Source of the DNA: JBIQLO01 sp044464175
GTDB taxonomy: Bacteria > Planctomycetota > Phycisphaerae > Tepidisphaerales > Tepidisphaeraceae
Reading direction: 5' to 3'
NCBI GenBank assembly: GCA_044464175.1
Contig: JBIQLO010000004.1
Location: 1-40,036 of the forward strand
Length of the DNA stretch: 40,036 bases
The notes under the pieces are model-generated. The model worked only from the letters and a program-made list of their open reading frames with translations. It made no database searches and was not told the DNA's origin. The translations under genes were made by a program, and so were the position numbers. This document shows, one piece after another, positions 23,284-31,795 of the stretch (position 1 is its first letter; each line of letters opens with the position of its first letter).

Positions 23284-24756
23284 CTATCGTCGCTTCTTTT
23301 TCTTATTCCGGTCCTTTTTTTCCATGAACCCCGAACGCTTGGTCCGGAGCATCGGTCCGCCCGGCATCCCCATGGCGCCGGCGCCGCCGGACATGAGGCT
23401 CTTCATGAGCCTCATCTTGCCCATCATCCCCATCCCCCCCACCGCGTGCATCATGTCGCGGGCGCCCTCAAACTGCTTGATAAACTGCCCGACATCATTG
23501 AGCTGTACCCCCGCCCCGCGCGCGATGCGGCGGCGGCGGTTGCCGTCCAGCAAATTCGTGTCACGTCGCTCTTTGGGGGTCATGGAACGGTAGATGGCCT
23601 CCATCCGGCCCATCTGTCCCTCCACCTCCCCCTCCCCCATATTGACCTGCTTGGACAGTTCGCTCATCCCCGGAATCATCCCCATCACTTTGCCGATGGG
23701 ACCCAGATTGCGAATCTGGCGCATCTGCGCCATGAAATCATCCAGCGTGAGCGTCCCCTTCTGCATCTTCGCCTGGAGGCGGGCGGTCTCCTCAGCGTCG
23801 AATTTCTCCATCGCGGTGTTGACCAGTCCAACGATGTCGCCCATACCCAGGATGCGCTGCGCCATCCCCTCGGGGCGGAACTCCTCCAACCGGTCGAGCT
23901 TCTCGCCGACGCCCAGGAATTTCACCGGTTTACCCGTCACCATCTTGGCGCTTAAGAGCGCCCCGCCGCGCGTGTCGGAATCAAACTTGGTGAGAATCAG
24001 CCCGTCCAACTCCAACTGTTCGTTGAACGCCTTGGCACTGTTGACGGCATCCTGCCCGCTCATGGCATCCAACACCAGGTAAATCTGGTGTGGCTTGAAT
24101 TGGGCGTTAATCTCCTTCAATTCGCCCATCAATTCGTCATCGATATGGAGCCGCCCGGCCGTATCAAGGATGACAATGTCCCTTCCCGTGTTTTTCGCCT
24201 GCTGGATGGCCGCCCGGCAAACCGTCACCGCCGCCCCTTTAGCAACATGCCCATGTTCGGCCACTTTCGACGGGTCGATGTAGACCGGCACGCCCACCTG
24301 CTCGCCAATGACGCGCAACTGTTCCACGGCGGCCGGACGTTGGAGGTCGGCCGCCGCAAGCATCGGCTGGTGCCCCTTGCCCTTGAGATGGAGCGCCAGC
24401 TTGCCGCAGGTCGTTGTTTTGCCGGAGCCCTGGAGGCCGCACATCATGATGATCGTCGGCGGCGGCTGGACCAGGTAAATCCGCGTGTCCACCGGGCCCA
24501 TCAGATTGATTAGCTCGTCATGGACGATTTTGATCATCAGTTGATCCGGCTGGAGGGACTTGATCACCTCCTGGCCGAGCGCCTTCTGCGTGACGGCGGC
24601 GACGAAATCATTGACAACCTTGAAATTGACATCCGCCTCGAGCAATGCGGTGCGGACCTCGCGCATTGCCTGGCGGATATTCTCCTCGCTGATGCGTCCG
24701 CGCCCGGAGAGGCTGCGGAACACGTCGGACATCTTATCGGTCAATAGGTCAAGCAT
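23284..24756 (-). CDS. ffh: Signal recognition particle protein (SRP54 homologue)
   Basis: Ffh binds 4.5S RNA and signal sequences to target proteins to the membrane. The N domain covers residues 1-90. The G domain has G1 GLQGSGKTTTCGKL (107-120), DTAGRLHIDDEL, TKFDSDTRGGALL and GVGEKLDRLEEF. The C-terminal M domain is methionine-rich (MGMIPGMSEL, MGRMEAIYRSMTPKERR, GARDMMHAVGGMGMMGKMRLM) with a very basic tail KKDRNKKKKRR. At 490 residues it is slightly long. It is followed by ispF and preceded by smc at 192 bases. No SRP RNA gene was recognised in the window. Confidence 0.97.
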   Translation of the reverse strand: MLDLLTDKMSDVFRSLSGRGRISEENIRQAMREVRTALLEADVNFKVVNDFVAAVTQKALGQEVIKSLQPDQLMIKIVHDELINLMGPVDTRIYLVQPPPTIIMMCGLQGSGKTTTCGKLALHLKGKGHQPMLAAADLQRPAAVEQLRVIGEQVGVPVYIDPSKVAEHGHVAKGAAVTVCRAAIQQAKNTGRDIVILDTAGRLHIDDELMGELKEINAQFKPHQIYLVLDAMSGQDAVNSAKAFNEQLELDGLILTKFDSDTRGGALLSAKMVTGKPVKFLGVGEKLDRLEEFRPEGMAQRILGMGDIVGLVNTAMEKFDAEETARLQAKMQKGTLTLDDFMAQMRQIRNLGPIGKVMGMIPGMSELSKQVNMGEGEVEGQMGRMEAIYRSMTPKERRDTNLLDGNRRRRIARGAGVQLNDVGQFIKQFEGARDMMHAVGGMGMMGKMRLMKSLMSGGAGAMGMPGGPMLRTKRSGFMEKKDRNKKKKRR

Positions 24757-24904
24757 GGTGGTTTATCATAATCGCGGATACACCCGCTGGCGACTCCCTG
24801 CGGCCATTGATCCCCTCCCTTCGCGCCGTACGTGCCAGTGAGCGGAAATGGCGGTTCATCGACCTTCGCCATCCCTGAACAGCATACATACGCTTCAACG
24901 CTTA

Positions 24905-24933
24905 TTCCGGTTTGGCCGGCAGGATTGCCGGAA
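24905..24933 (-). terminator. Hairpin downstream of smc
   Basis: CCGGCA (24916-24921) and TGCCGG (24926-24931) form a perfect stem inside a larger TTCCGG/CCGGAA frame, starting 16 bases after the smc stop. There is no U-run, so it could be a processing hairpin rather than a true terminator. Confidence 0.35.
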
Positions 24934-24948
24934 ATCCGACATCCCCTT

Positions 24949-27900
24949 CTAAGCCGCAACCGGTTCTGCATCCCTGATCCGCCCCTTCTGATCCACCTGG
25001 TCGAATTTGACGGCGACGCGTTTGGAGACCCCCTGCTCCTGCATCGTCACGCCATAGAGGACGTCGGCGATCTGCATGGTACGCTTGGAGTGGGTGATGA
25101 CGATGAACTGGCTCTGCTCGAGGAATTCCTGCACGATCAGGTTGAATCGCTGGTTGTTGGCCTCGTCCAGGGCGGCGTCCACCTCGTCCAGGATACAAAA
25201 CGGACTGGGCTTGCTCTTGAAGATGCTCATCAGCAACGCCACGCAGGTCATCGTCTTCTCGCCGCCGGAGAGTTGCGAGATGTTCACCGGCTGCTTGCCG
25301 GGGGGGCGGGCGATGATTTCAATCCCGGCATCCAGCGCATCGACCTGCTTGCGGATGGTCTTAAGGGGTTGCCCGTTTTCATCCACCTCTCCATCCTTCG
25401 CTCTTACCTCAATTTCGGTTTCCAGCACGATATCGGCCCGGCCACCGCCGAAGAGCGTGCGGAACATTCCCTGAAAGTGCTCGCGCACGGCATTGAAGCA
25501 CTGCTCAAAACGAAGCGAGGATTCGAGGTTGATTTGTCCAATTAACTCCTCCAACTGTTTTTTCCCGGCCGTCAAATCGGCCACTTGGCCGGCGAGGAAT
25601 TGCTGGCGCTGCTCCAGTTCATCCTGCTCGTCAATGGCGTCGAGATTCACGTTGCCCAGACGCTGGATTTTCTCTCGCAATGCCTTGATCTCCGCCGCGA
25701 CCGCCTCCCAGTCGGCTTCTTCGGGCCGATAACCCGACTCACCAGCCAACTCCGCATAGCGGGCCGGCAGGTCCAATTCCAGTTCCTCAGCCGTTCGCTG
25801 GATGAGCGTCTCCAGCCGCACGTTCAACTCGCCCAGTCGCATCTGCACACCGTGCAGTTCCTGCTCAATTTCTCCGTGCACGCCACGCGACTGCTCCACC
25901 TTGACAGACAATTCACGCACCGATTGCTGCGCAATTTGCAGGGACTCGGCCAACGATTGCACCGCCGATTCCAGTTCCCCCTGCTTGCGCTGCAACTGCG
26001 CCTCGGCGTATCTGGCCTGCTCTAATTCCTGCTCGATGTTCTGGCGGCGGTCGACCATGCCCCGGGCACTCTGCTCAATCCGGGCAATCTGCTGCGAAAG
26101 TTCAGCCACGGCCGACTCATGCCGACGCACCTGCTGGCGGGCGGCCAATTGTTTTTCCTGGATCTGTCCCAGCTGCACGCGGGCGGCGGTCAGATCCTCA
26201 GCCCATTGCTTAATCTGCTCATTTAATTCGTTCTGCCGTTGCGTCAGAGATTCCGTCTGCTGCTGATGCTCCGCCTGACGGGCCTCCTGCTCCGATCTGC
26301 GTTGCGTCAGCTTCTCCTGTTCGCCATCCAACCGGGTGGATTGCTCACCCAACTGGGCGATTTCCTTGGCCAGAAGCGGCTGCTCGCGCTTGAGGGCATT
26401 CTGCCGGTCGGAGTTCTGAGACAGGGCGCTGGTCAATTCCACCTTACGCGTATTGAGCTGATAAACCTCATTGCGCAGGGCATTATGCTCCTGCTCAATC
26501 TGTCTGGCCTGTTCATTGCCGGTCGATAGCTGCTGCGACAGGGTTTCAATCCGCTGGTCGGTCTCGGCAATTTGTAGTTGAAGGGCCTCCAGTTCCGCCT
26601 GGCGGGAAAGCAATCCCATTGCCGCCGTCAGGGGGCCCAGACGCAGTGTGCCGTCGGCCTCAAGCACCTGACCCGCCATCGTGACATAACGCCATCCGGC
26701 CGGGCCGTCGCGATGCAATCGCATCGCCCCCTCCAGATCATTCACCACGACCGTCTTTCCCAGCAGGCGCCGGGCAATCGCCTCCTCGCCCTGCTCAAAC
26801 CGCACCAGATCGATTGCCAGGCGCAACGGCACTGTATGGCGATTCCAGTCATAGGCCACGTCGTCGGCATCGGAATCCCGCGGACCCGAAGCGGCGATCA
26901 CGTTCACACGCCCTTCAAGCTCCTCAAATGCCTCGGCCGCCGCGACCGGCCTGTTGACATCATCGGTCACCAGCCATTGATCCCGCCCATCCAATGCCGC
27001 CTCAATCACATGGGCATGTTCCACATCCACGCGCAGCCGATCGGCCACAAGCCCGCGAATAAAAGGAAATTTGTCCGGCTGGCGCAGGACCGCCTTGACC
27101 CCTTCGCTCACCCCCTCGCGCTTGGCCTCCATGTCCGCCAGCACCTTCTGGCGCGACAGCAGGCCGGAGCGATGCTCACGCGCCGCTCCCAGTTGCCGCC
27201 CCGCCTGGGCGATCTGCTCACCCAACTGCGCGGATGCCTGTTTTTTCTGCTCCATCGCGGCCTGGCGCTGCTGGATCTCCGCTAGGGTCTGATCGAGATT
27301 GGATTGAAGCTCAACCCGCGCCTGCTCCAGATTTTCCAGATCGCTTCCAATGACCTGCCCTCGTTCATCGAGCTTTGTCTGCTGGGTAGCGATATTCCGC
27401 CGCTCGATTTCAATGCCGCCCAATCGGCTGTTGATCTGCGACAGCTGCCGCATCGCATCCAGAACACCCGATTTATGCTGTTCAATCCGGCGGTTGAGCT
27501 GATTGAGCTCAAGCTGCCCATCGTGAAATGCCCCCTGTCGCTGCTCGATCCGTTTCTGCGCCTCACTCAGTTCCCCATTCAGTTGCTCCAGCGCCTCCGA
27601 TTCTTCGGCCAGCGCCGCCCGCTGCGCATCCAATTTTTTCTGATTCTCCCCCTTGTCCTGCTCATATCCGGCCAATTGCTCGGCCATCTGCTCCAGTTGC
27701 TGTGCGGCATATTGCTGTTTCTGCCGGGCCGACTGCAGCGCCGCCCGCGACTGCATCAGTTCATATTCCGTTGCTTGCCTTTTCTGCGCCAGCGCCTCCT
27801 GCTCCTGCCGCTGCCGGGCCAATTCGTCCTGTTCACGCTCCAGATCGGCCGAAACATCCTCCAACCGAAACCGGGCATCCTCCTGCTGCTTCTGCAACTC

Positions 27901-28641
27901 CGCCTGCTGTCCGTGCTGCGTATGGTATTCCTGAAGAGCATACTGCAGCCGTAACTCGCGCAGGCGGATGGAATGCTCCTGGTAGGTCCGTGCCCGCCCC
28001 GCCTGCACCTTCACACTGCGCAAGCGCTTTTCCACCTCTTCCACAATGTCGTTGACGCGCAGCAGATTCTGATCGACCTTCTCCAGCTTGCGCTGCGCCT
28101 CTTTTTTCTTGATTTTGTACTTGCTGATCCCCGCCGCCTCTTCGAAGATCAGCCGTCGCTCGGCCGGGTTGGCATCGAGCATGGCCGCCACACGCCCCTG
28201 CTCGATGACGCTGTAGGCGTCCACCCCCACGCCGGTGTCCAGGAACAGTTCCCGAATATCCTTCAATCGCGACGATTGGTTGTTGACTGTGTATTCACTG
28301 GTGGCATCGCGGTAGAGGCGCCGCCCCACCGCCACCTCATCGGCCTCCAGCGGCAGGGTCCGTGTCCCGTCCTCCCGGGGAGGATTGTCAAAAACCAGCG
28401 TGACTTCGGCCATCCCCGAAGGCTTCCGGTTGCCTGAACCGTTGAAAATGACATCCAACATGGCCTCCCCCCGGAGGCTCTTGGCCGACTGCTCCCCCAG
28501 TACCCACTTGAACGCATCGACGACATTGCTCTTGCCGCAGCCATTGGGCCCGACAATGCCGGTGATGGGTGAGTCAAAGACAAATTCCGTCCGGTCGGCG
28601 AAACTCTTAAACCCGTGCAGGATCAGCTTTTTCAGTCGCAT
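24949..28641 (-). CDS. smc: Chromosome segregation protein SMC
   Basis: SMC dimers, with ScpA and ScpB, organise and separate chromosomes. The 1230-residue protein shows every expected part: Walker A GPNGCGKSN (31-39), the first coiled coil (about 170-500) that is strongly Q/E/R rich, a hinge around 520-660 (FPFIRGLVADRLRVDVEHAHVIEAALDG, split), the second coiled coil to about 1040, signature LSGGEKTM and Walker B PFCILDEVDAALDEAN. The C-terminus ends shortly after RTMQIADVLYGVTMQEQGVSK. GGAGGA lies nine bases before the ATG at 28641, and a GATAAT box sits 24 bases upstream. It heads the long minus-strand housekeeping run. scpA and scpB are not in the window. Confidence 0.97.
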   Translation of the reverse strand: MRLKKLILHGFKSFADRTEFVFDSPITGIVGPNGCGKSNVVDAFKWVLGEQSAKSLRGEAMLDVIFNGSGNRKPSGMAEVTLVFDNPPREDGTRTLPLEADEVAVGRRLYRDATSEYTVNNQSSRLKDIRELFLDTGVGVDAYSVIEQGRVAAMLDANPAERRLIFEEAAGISKYKIKKKEAQRKLEKVDQNLLRVNDIVEEVEKRLRSVKVQAGRARTYQEHSIRLRELRLQYALQEYHTQHGQQAELQKQQEDARFRLEDVSADLEREQDELARQRQEQEALAQKRQATEYELMQSRAALQSARQKQQYAAQQLEQMAEQLAGYEQDKGENQKKLDAQRAALAEESEALEQLNGELSEAQKRIEQRQGAFHDGQLELNQLNRRIEQHKSGVLDAMRQLSQINSRLGGIEIERRNIATQQTKLDERGQVIGSDLENLEQARVELQSNLDQTLAEIQQRQAAMEQKKQASAQLGEQIAQAGRQLGAAREHRSGLLSRQKVLADMEAKREGVSEGVKAVLRQPDKFPFIRGLVADRLRVDVEHAHVIEAALDGRDQWLVTDDVNRPVAAAEAFEELEGRVNVIAASGPRDSDADDVAYDWNRHTVPLRLAIDLVRFEQGEEAIARRLLGKTVVVNDLEGAMRLHRDGPAGWRYVTMAGQVLEADGTLRLGPLTAAMGLLSRQAELEALQLQIAETDQRIETLSQQLSTGNEQARQIEQEHNALRNEVYQLNTRKVELTSALSQNSDRQNALKREQPLLAKEIAQLGEQSTRLDGEQEKLTQRRSEQEARQAEHQQQTESLTQRQNELNEQIKQWAEDLTAARVQLGQIQEKQLAARQQVRRHESAVAELSQQIARIEQSARGMVDRRQNIEQELEQARYAEAQLQRKQGELESAVQSLAESLQIAQQSVRELSVKVEQSRGVHGEIEQELHGVQMRLGELNVRLETLIQRTAEELELDLPARYAELAGESGYRPEEADWEAVAAEIKALREKIQRLGNVNLDAIDEQDELEQRQQFLAGQVADLTAGKKQLEELIGQINLESSLRFEQCFNAVREHFQGMFRTLFGGGRADIVLETEIEVRAKDGEVDENGQPLKTIRKQVDALDAGIEIIARPPGKQPVNISQLSGGEKTMTCVALLMSIFKSKPSPFCILDEVDAALDEANNQRFNLIVQEFLEQSQFIVITHSKRTMQIADVLYGVTMQEQGVSKRVAVKFDQVDQKGRIRDAEPVAA

Positions 28642-28863
28642 GTGCTTCGGTCCTCCATGACCCGATTATCGGACCCTCCCCGCTCCTATTTTGATCCTTC
28701 GACCTATAAATTGCAACTTCCGCAACTGTTTTTATCACCCGCCACTTGCGGTTGCTTCGAACGATACCACCTTGACGACTGGCAAGTGACGAATGCGAAA
28801 TGGCACCAGTCAAGTCCCCCTCCAAAACAAGCGATACCACTATTAAGGATAACCCAAACCACC

Positions 28864-29739
28864 ATGCCCACTGCCATTGCCGAACCGCAGGACATTGTCA
28901 CCGAGTCGATCCGGAACATCACGGCGATCGCCACGCTCCCGGAGGTCACCGCCCGCATTGTCGCCACGGTGGAGGACCCCGCCAGCACCGCCAGCCAACT
29001 CCATAAGATCGTCTCACACGATCCCGCCCTGGTCAGCCGCATCCTCAAGGTCGTCAACAGCTCCTTCTATGGCCGCCCCGGGCAGATCGGATCGGTGGAA
29101 CGGGCCATCGTCATGCTTGGCCTTAATGCCGTGAAGAACCTGGCCGTGGCCGCCAGCCTGGGGCAGCTTTTTCGCGGTAAGCAACTGTGCGACGGCTTCG
29201 TGCCCCGCGACATGTGGACCCATTGCATTGCCGTCGCGGTCATGGCGCGCGAACTGGCCCGGCAACTGAAGCTTCCCATCGTGGAAGAGGCTTTCCTGGC
29301 CGGGATGATTCATGACCTAGGGTTGATCGTCTCTCTTCAATCCCATCCGGAAAAACTCTCGGCCGTCTGTGACGCCGTCCGCCAGAATCCCTCCGAGGAT
29401 TTCTGTATGATCGAGCGCCGGATCATCGGGGCTGATCACCAGCAACTGGGCGCAGCGCTGGCCGAAAACTGGAAGTTTCCGCGTTCCTGTCAGCTTGTCG
29501 CCGGCCACCATCATCACCCCGCCGAACTGGCCGAAGACCAGCGTACGCTCGTCACGCTCGTCCATGCCGCTGATACACTCTGCTGCCGGGACGCCGCGCG
29601 GGGATTCAATCTGACGGCCGAGGGTCAGTCCTGTGATGAATCCCTCCTTCGATCCGCGGGATTGGATGCTCATCTCCTGCAGAGCGTGGGATCCCGCATG
29701 GATGAGTTGATGGACGGCGCTGCGGCCCTGATGGGATGA
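28864..29739 (+). CDS. HDOD-domain signalling protein
   Basis: A 291-residue HDOD protein, a degenerate HD-type fold used in bacterial signalling. The domain spans nearly the whole length: ITAIATLPEVTARIVATVEDP at the start, VSHDPALVSRILKVVNSSFYG near residue 48, the motif GSVERAIVMLGLNAVKNLAV near 78, AGMIHDLGLIVSLQSHPEKL near 145 and a C-terminal NLTAEGQSCDESLLRSAGL. No fused response-regulator or GGDEF part is seen. The ATG at 28864 starts at a normal N-terminus; the frame extends upstream but without conserved sequence. The 222-base divergent gap to smc holds promoters for both. Its stop is one base from the convergent ABC gene. Confidence 0.9.
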   Translation: MPTAIAEPQDIVTESIRNITAIATLPEVTARIVATVEDPASTASQLHKIVSHDPALVSRILKVVNSSFYGRPGQIGSVERAIVMLGLNAVKNLAVAASLGQLFRGKQLCDGFVPRDMWTHCIAVAVMARELARQLKLPIVEEAFLAGMIHDLGLIVSLQSHPEKLSAVCDAVRQNPSEDFCMIERRIIGADHQQLGAALAENWKFPRSCQLVAGHHHHPAELAEDQRTLVTLVHAADTLCCRDAARGFNLTAEGQSCDESLLRSAGLDAHLLQSVGSRMDELMDGAAALMG

Positions 29740-29740
29740 G

Positions 29741-30676
29741 CTACTGCACCATCCCCTTGGTCAGCCGCATAAACGCCGTTTCCAGGTTCACTTCCTCCTC
29801 GCGCAGCAGCGTCAGCCGGTATCCCGCCGTCACCAGCTGCCGGGGTACGAAGCTGTAATCGCCCACCCCCTGCCGCAGTGAGACCTGCATGTAGCCGTTG
29901 CTTGCCTCAACATGCTCGATCCCATCGCACTTTCCCAAAAGTTCCGCCGCCTGTGACTGGTTCTCCGCCACTCCCACGTGCAGCACCATGCCTCCCCGCG
30001 CCCGGCGGACCACATCCGCCACCGATCCACTATAAATCAGTTCCCCTCGCTCGATGATTCCCACCGTGTTGCACAAGTCCGCCAGTTCCGGAAGGATGTG
30101 GGAGGAAATCAGGATCGTCTTGCCCATCCGCCGAAGCTCTTTAAGCAACTCCCGCATCTCGATCCGCGCCCGGGGATCGAGATTGCCGGCCGGCTCGTCC
30201 AGCAGCAGCACCTTGGGATCATGCACCAGCACCCGCGCGATCGACAGTCGCTGCTTCATGCCCCGGCTCAGGCCGTCCACCAGGGCATTCCGCTTGTATC
30301 CCAGGTCCGTCAGTTCCAGTACCTCGTTCACGATCTTCCGCCGGGCCGGGCCGTTGATGTTGTAGGCCGCGGCGAAAAAGTCCAGATATTCCTGCACCAC
30401 CATGTCCTCGTATGCACCGAAATAATCCGGCACATACCCGATCAGCGGCCGCACCTGGCGCGACTGGTATCCGATGACGTAATCGCAAACCCGCGCCTCA
30501 CCCCAGGTGGGCTGCAGCAGCGTTGCCAGGATCTTGATGGTCGTCGTCTTGCCGGCCCCGTTGGGCCCGATGAATCCAAAGCAATCCCCCTCCTGTATTT
30601 CGAGGTTGAGATTTGCCAGGGCAACCAGCGACCCGTAACGCTTGGTCAGGTTAAGTGTTTTAATGACGGCGGCCAT
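29741..30676 (-). CDS. ABC transporter ATP-binding protein
   Basis: A 311-residue ATPase that would power an ABC-2 type exporter. Walker A is GPNGAGKTTTIKIL near residue 38, the signature is LSRGMKQRLSIARVL (variant LSRGM), Walker B is KVLLLDEPAGNLDPRA and the H-loop is ISSHILPEL. The C-terminal 80 residues (GGMVLHVGVAENQSQAAELL) are the extra domain seen in NatA/CcmA-like exporters. AGGA lies seven bases before the ATG. No permease gene is adjacent within the window; tatC lies upstream on the same strand across 72 bases that hold a heptamer-word repeat, so cotranscription is possible but the partner permease is unknown. Confidence 0.93.
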   Translation of the reverse strand: MAAVIKTLNLTKRYGSLVALANLNLEIQEGDCFGFIGPNGAGKTTTIKILATLLQPTWGEARVCDYVIGYQSRQVRPLIGYVPDYFGAYEDMVVQEYLDFFAAAYNINGPARRKIVNEVLELTDLGYKRNALVDGLSRGMKQRLSIARVLVHDPKVLLLDEPAGNLDPRARIEMRELLKELRRMGKTILISSHILPELADLCNTVGIIERGELIYSGSVADVVRRARGGMVLHVGVAENQSQAAELLGKCDGIEHVEASNGYMQVSLRQGVGDYSFVPRQLVTAGYRLTLLREEEVNLETAFMRLTKGMVQ

Positions 30677-30699
30677 AAATGATTCCTGAATACGCGCGC

Positions 30700-30754
30700 A
30701 CCTGAAACCTGACGATATGATAACAACTCATCCTCAGGTTTCATGTTATCAGGT
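30700..30754. repeat. Heptamer-word inverted repeat at the tatC stop
   Basis: GAAACCTGA (30704-30712) pairs perfectly with TCAGGTTTC (30734-30742), and ACCTGA (30700-30705) with TCAGGT (30749-30754). The words ACCTGAA and ACCTGAC stand in tandem. The right arm includes the tatC TGA stop codon. Confidence 0.6.
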
Positions 30755-31726
30755 CTTCACGTCTTCCGGCTTTCTCCCCCACACAATCAGCCCAATCCCC
30801 AGCTCATACAGCCCGATCAGCGGGATCATCAGCGCCAGCATCCCCGTCACCACGTCGGGAATAATGAAGGCCGCGACGACGGCTGTGGCGAAGTAAACGT
30901 ACCGCCTCATCTTTCGCAGCGTCGCCACGTCCACAATCCCGATCCGCTCCAGTGCCAACACCACCAGCGGCAACTGGAACGACAAACCGAACGCCAGCAG
31001 AAGCTGGATCACCATGTCGATATAGTTCGGTAGCGTCAGCATCGGCGCCGTCAGATTGGTGGACCCGAACGGAATCACCCGCGTCTCCCCGTCGTGGTAG
31101 ATTTTCAGCTGGTTCCGTGTGGTGTCGAGCCACATGTCCCCTTCCACCGGCTTGATCGGCTCACCGGCAAGCCGGGGAATTTTCGGCAGCGGCCCCGCCG
31201 GTTCCACCTTGGCCGGCGGGGATTCGATCATTTTCAGCGGCAATCCCATGCTGAAACGCACGAAAAACTCCAGCGACAGCGGGAGGACCAGGAAATAGAG
31301 CACCAGCACTCCCGCCAGTACCAGGCCCACACTCATGGGCATGTACTTGGTGATATACTTTCGTTCCCGTGGATAGAGACCCGCCGCCACGAACTGCCAC
31401 AACTGATACAAAATCCATGGCGCGGCCAATACCGCTCCACAGATCAGGGTCATCTCGATGTAAACGATGAATGTGTCGGAAACGTGGGTGAAATATAGTT
31501 GCGGATTGAGATTGTTTCGCTGCAGCGCGTCAATCAGCGGCTTGCAGAAAATCGCGATCACTCGCTCGCTGAAGGCGAAGCAGATCGCCACCGCGACCAC
31601 AAACCCAATCAGCCCCCGCAGCAGGCGCGACCGCAGCTCCTCCAAATGATCCCCAATGGTCATCCGATAGGCGTCCGGATCGAACGCCTCGGCGGGCGGG
31701 AGGGGTTGTTGCTGCACTTGAGTCAT
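30749..31726 (-). CDS. tatC: Sec-independent protein translocase TatC with a periplasmic insert
   Basis: TatC recognises twin-arginine signal peptides at the inner membrane. The 325-residue protein has the N-terminal IGDHLEELRSRLLR motif (24-37), TM1, then YIEMTLICGAVLAAPWILYQLWQFVAAGLYPRER with the conserved region around F94/E103 of E. coli (split over 89-122), TM3 (about 131-150), and TM4-TM6 (237-260, 276-292, 295-316). Between TM3 and TM4 lies an unusual ~60-residue segment (about 165-225) with GDMWLDTTRNQLKIYHDGETRVIPF, predicted to face the periplasm; normal TatC is about 250 residues. The ATG at 31726 is preferred over an upstream frame extension. No tatA/B are adjacent. Confidence 0.94.
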   Translation of the reverse strand: MTQVQQQPLPPAEAFDPDAYRMTIGDHLEELRSRLLRGLIGFVVAVAICFAFSERVIAIFCKPLIDALQRNNLNPQLYFTHVSDTFIVYIEMTLICGAVLAAPWILYQLWQFVAAGLYPRERKYITKYMPMSVGLVLAGVLVLYFLVLPLSLEFFVRFSMGLPLKMIESPPAKVEPAGPLPKIPRLAGEPIKPVEGDMWLDTTRNQLKIYHDGETRVIPFGSTNLTAPMLTLPNYIDMVIQLLLAFGLSFQLPLVVLALERIGIVDVATLRKMRRYVYFATAVVAAFIIPDVVTGMLALMIPLIGLYELGIGLIVWGRKPEDVKT

Positions 31727-31737
31727 ACCAGTTCTCG

Positions 31738-31788
31738 GTTGCCAGACGTCGGTTGCCAGTTCCTCCCCGGCAACTGACAACCGGCAAC
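31738..31788. repeat. Heptamer-word inverted repeat between nuoD and tatC
   Basis: Arms 31738-31757 and 31769-31788 pair at 16 of 20 positions around an 11-base loop. The words are GGTTGCC, AGACGTC, GGTTGCC on one side and GGCAACT, GACAACC, GGCAACT on the other. It begins 8 bases after the nuoD stop. Confidence 0.75.
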
Positions 31789-31795
31789 TCCGCCT

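Noticed and set aside
24757..24948. A 4.5S SRP RNA gene between smc and ffh
   Set aside because: The gap has one short hairpin but no long rod-like pairing or GGAA-tetraloop domain of SRP RNA.
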